64,000 nucleotides of DNA from Leptospira gomenensis. GTDB lineage: Bacteria; Spirochaetota; Leptospiria; Leptospirales; Leptospiraceae. Shown in pieces: positions 63,700 to 64,000 of this stretch. The stretch is from contig NZ_RQFA01000026.1 in assembly GCF_004770155.1 (NCBI RefSeq), positions 137,001 to 201,000 on the forward strand, written 5' to 3'. A program made the translations under genes and the position numbers. Each line of letters starts with the position of its first letter. The first letter of the stretch is position 1. The notes under the pieces are model-generated. The model saw only the letters and a list, made by a program, of their open reading frames with translations, had not been told where the DNA came from and did no database searches.

Positions 63700-64000
63700 A
63701 TGAAAGACAGGTCTTTTACTCAACTTTTAGAGAAGGCGAAATCCGGAGATCGGATCGCTTGGGAAACTTTGCAGAATCGGTTTTCCAAATTCGCACATCG
63801 TTACGCTTCGAAAATCCTCAAAGACGAGGACTTGGCTCAGGACGTGGTCCAGGAATCCTTTTGGGATCTTTATCGCAACGTGGATAAAATCCGGGTTTTG
63901 GAATCCTTTCCCGTTTTATTAAAGAGGGCTTTGGTGAAACACGGGGATAGGATTCTACGCAAAAAGGAGAATCGAAACTCTTCTTGGTCCGATTCGGTTC
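63700..64000 (+). CDS. ECF-like sigma-70 family factor, C-terminus cut by window edge
   Basis: ATG at 63700; the frame stays open to the window end, about 100 codons. It begins FTQLLEKAKSGDRIAWETLQNRFSKFAHRYASKIL, the region 2.1/2.2 pattern of ECF sigma factors, followed by KDEDLAQDVVQESFWDLYRNVDKI (region 2.2/2.3). Region 4 lies outside. An anti-sigma factor may follow. The weak ribosome site leaves the exact start a little open. Confidence 0.8.
   Translation, partial: MKDRSFTQLLEKAKSGDRIAWETLQNRFSKFAHRYASKILKDEDLAQDVVQESFWDLYRNVDKIRVLESFPVLLKRALVKHGDRILRKKENRNSSWSDSV

Noticed and set aside
63342..63887. 181-codon plus-strand frame
   Set aside because: It overlaps the sigma factor gene in another frame for nearly 190 bases, and the product is basic and low in order.

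Overview
The window looks like a chromosomal segment of a Leptospira species. The grounds are indirect: moderate GC with AT-rich intergenic gaps, many adenylate-cyclase and cyclic-nucleotide genes, 7TM receptors of the DISM type fused to output domains, an ammonium transporter fused to a cyclase, lipoproteins with spirochaete-like lipoboxes, and a short recurring intergenic word (TGTGGGAACTC). I cannot name the species from sequence alone.

Layout. 1-5.5 kb: a very large hypothetical gene that runs off the left edge, two small hypothetical genes, and a decayed, hairpin-rich gap. 5.5-8.5 kb: transhydrogenase membrane subunits (pntB and the small alpha subunit) and queuosine genes queC and queD. 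8.6-16.5 kb: a repair-related stretch with a repeat-bearing small ORF, an ATP-dependent DNA-ligase homologue whose catalytic motifs are gone, a penicillin-acylase-type hydrolase, an ankyrin protein, a ligase-associated MBL exonuclease and a family 4 uracil-DNA glycosylase. 16.4-23.1 kb: two hydrolase lipoproteins, msrA, a porin-like protein, and an apparent MerR regulator / EamA exporter / outer-membrane protein operon with a textbook 19-bp-spacer MerR promoter. 23.3-31.8 kb: a giant hypothetical gene, an acyl-CoA dehydrogenase, a hexapeptide acetyltransferase, an SDR and map.

32-45 kb is rich in signalling genes: a protein with two cyclic-nucleotide-binding domains lies tail to tail with an ammonium transporter/adenylate cyclase fusion; mltA follows a 7TM-AraC receptor; a TetR gene with a perfect operator precedes a thioesterase; then a CDF metal exporter and a 7TM-PP2C phosphatase. 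45-58 kb holds three GMC (cholesterol-oxidase-like) oxidoreductases, one fused to an alpha/beta hydrolase with a cysteine nucleophile, around a 1401-residue cyclase built like mammalian soluble adenylyl cyclase and a methyltransferase. rsgA at 58-59 kb ends in a strong terminator.

59.2-63.2 kb is phage-like: seven tightly packed small leftward genes, a divergent XRE repressor, a consensus promoter overlain by repeated operator-like sites, an excisionase-like HTH protein and a small membrane coiled-coil protein. No integrase or att site was found. An ECF-like sigma factor runs off the right edge.

The most unusual items are the apparently dead ligase near its partner exonuclease, the ammonium/cAMP pair, the Cys-hydrolase GMC fusion, and an ORF whose N-terminus is made of 57-bp DNA repeats carrying the dispersed intergenic word. 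No CRISPR array, rRNA, tRNA or intact insertion sequence was seen.
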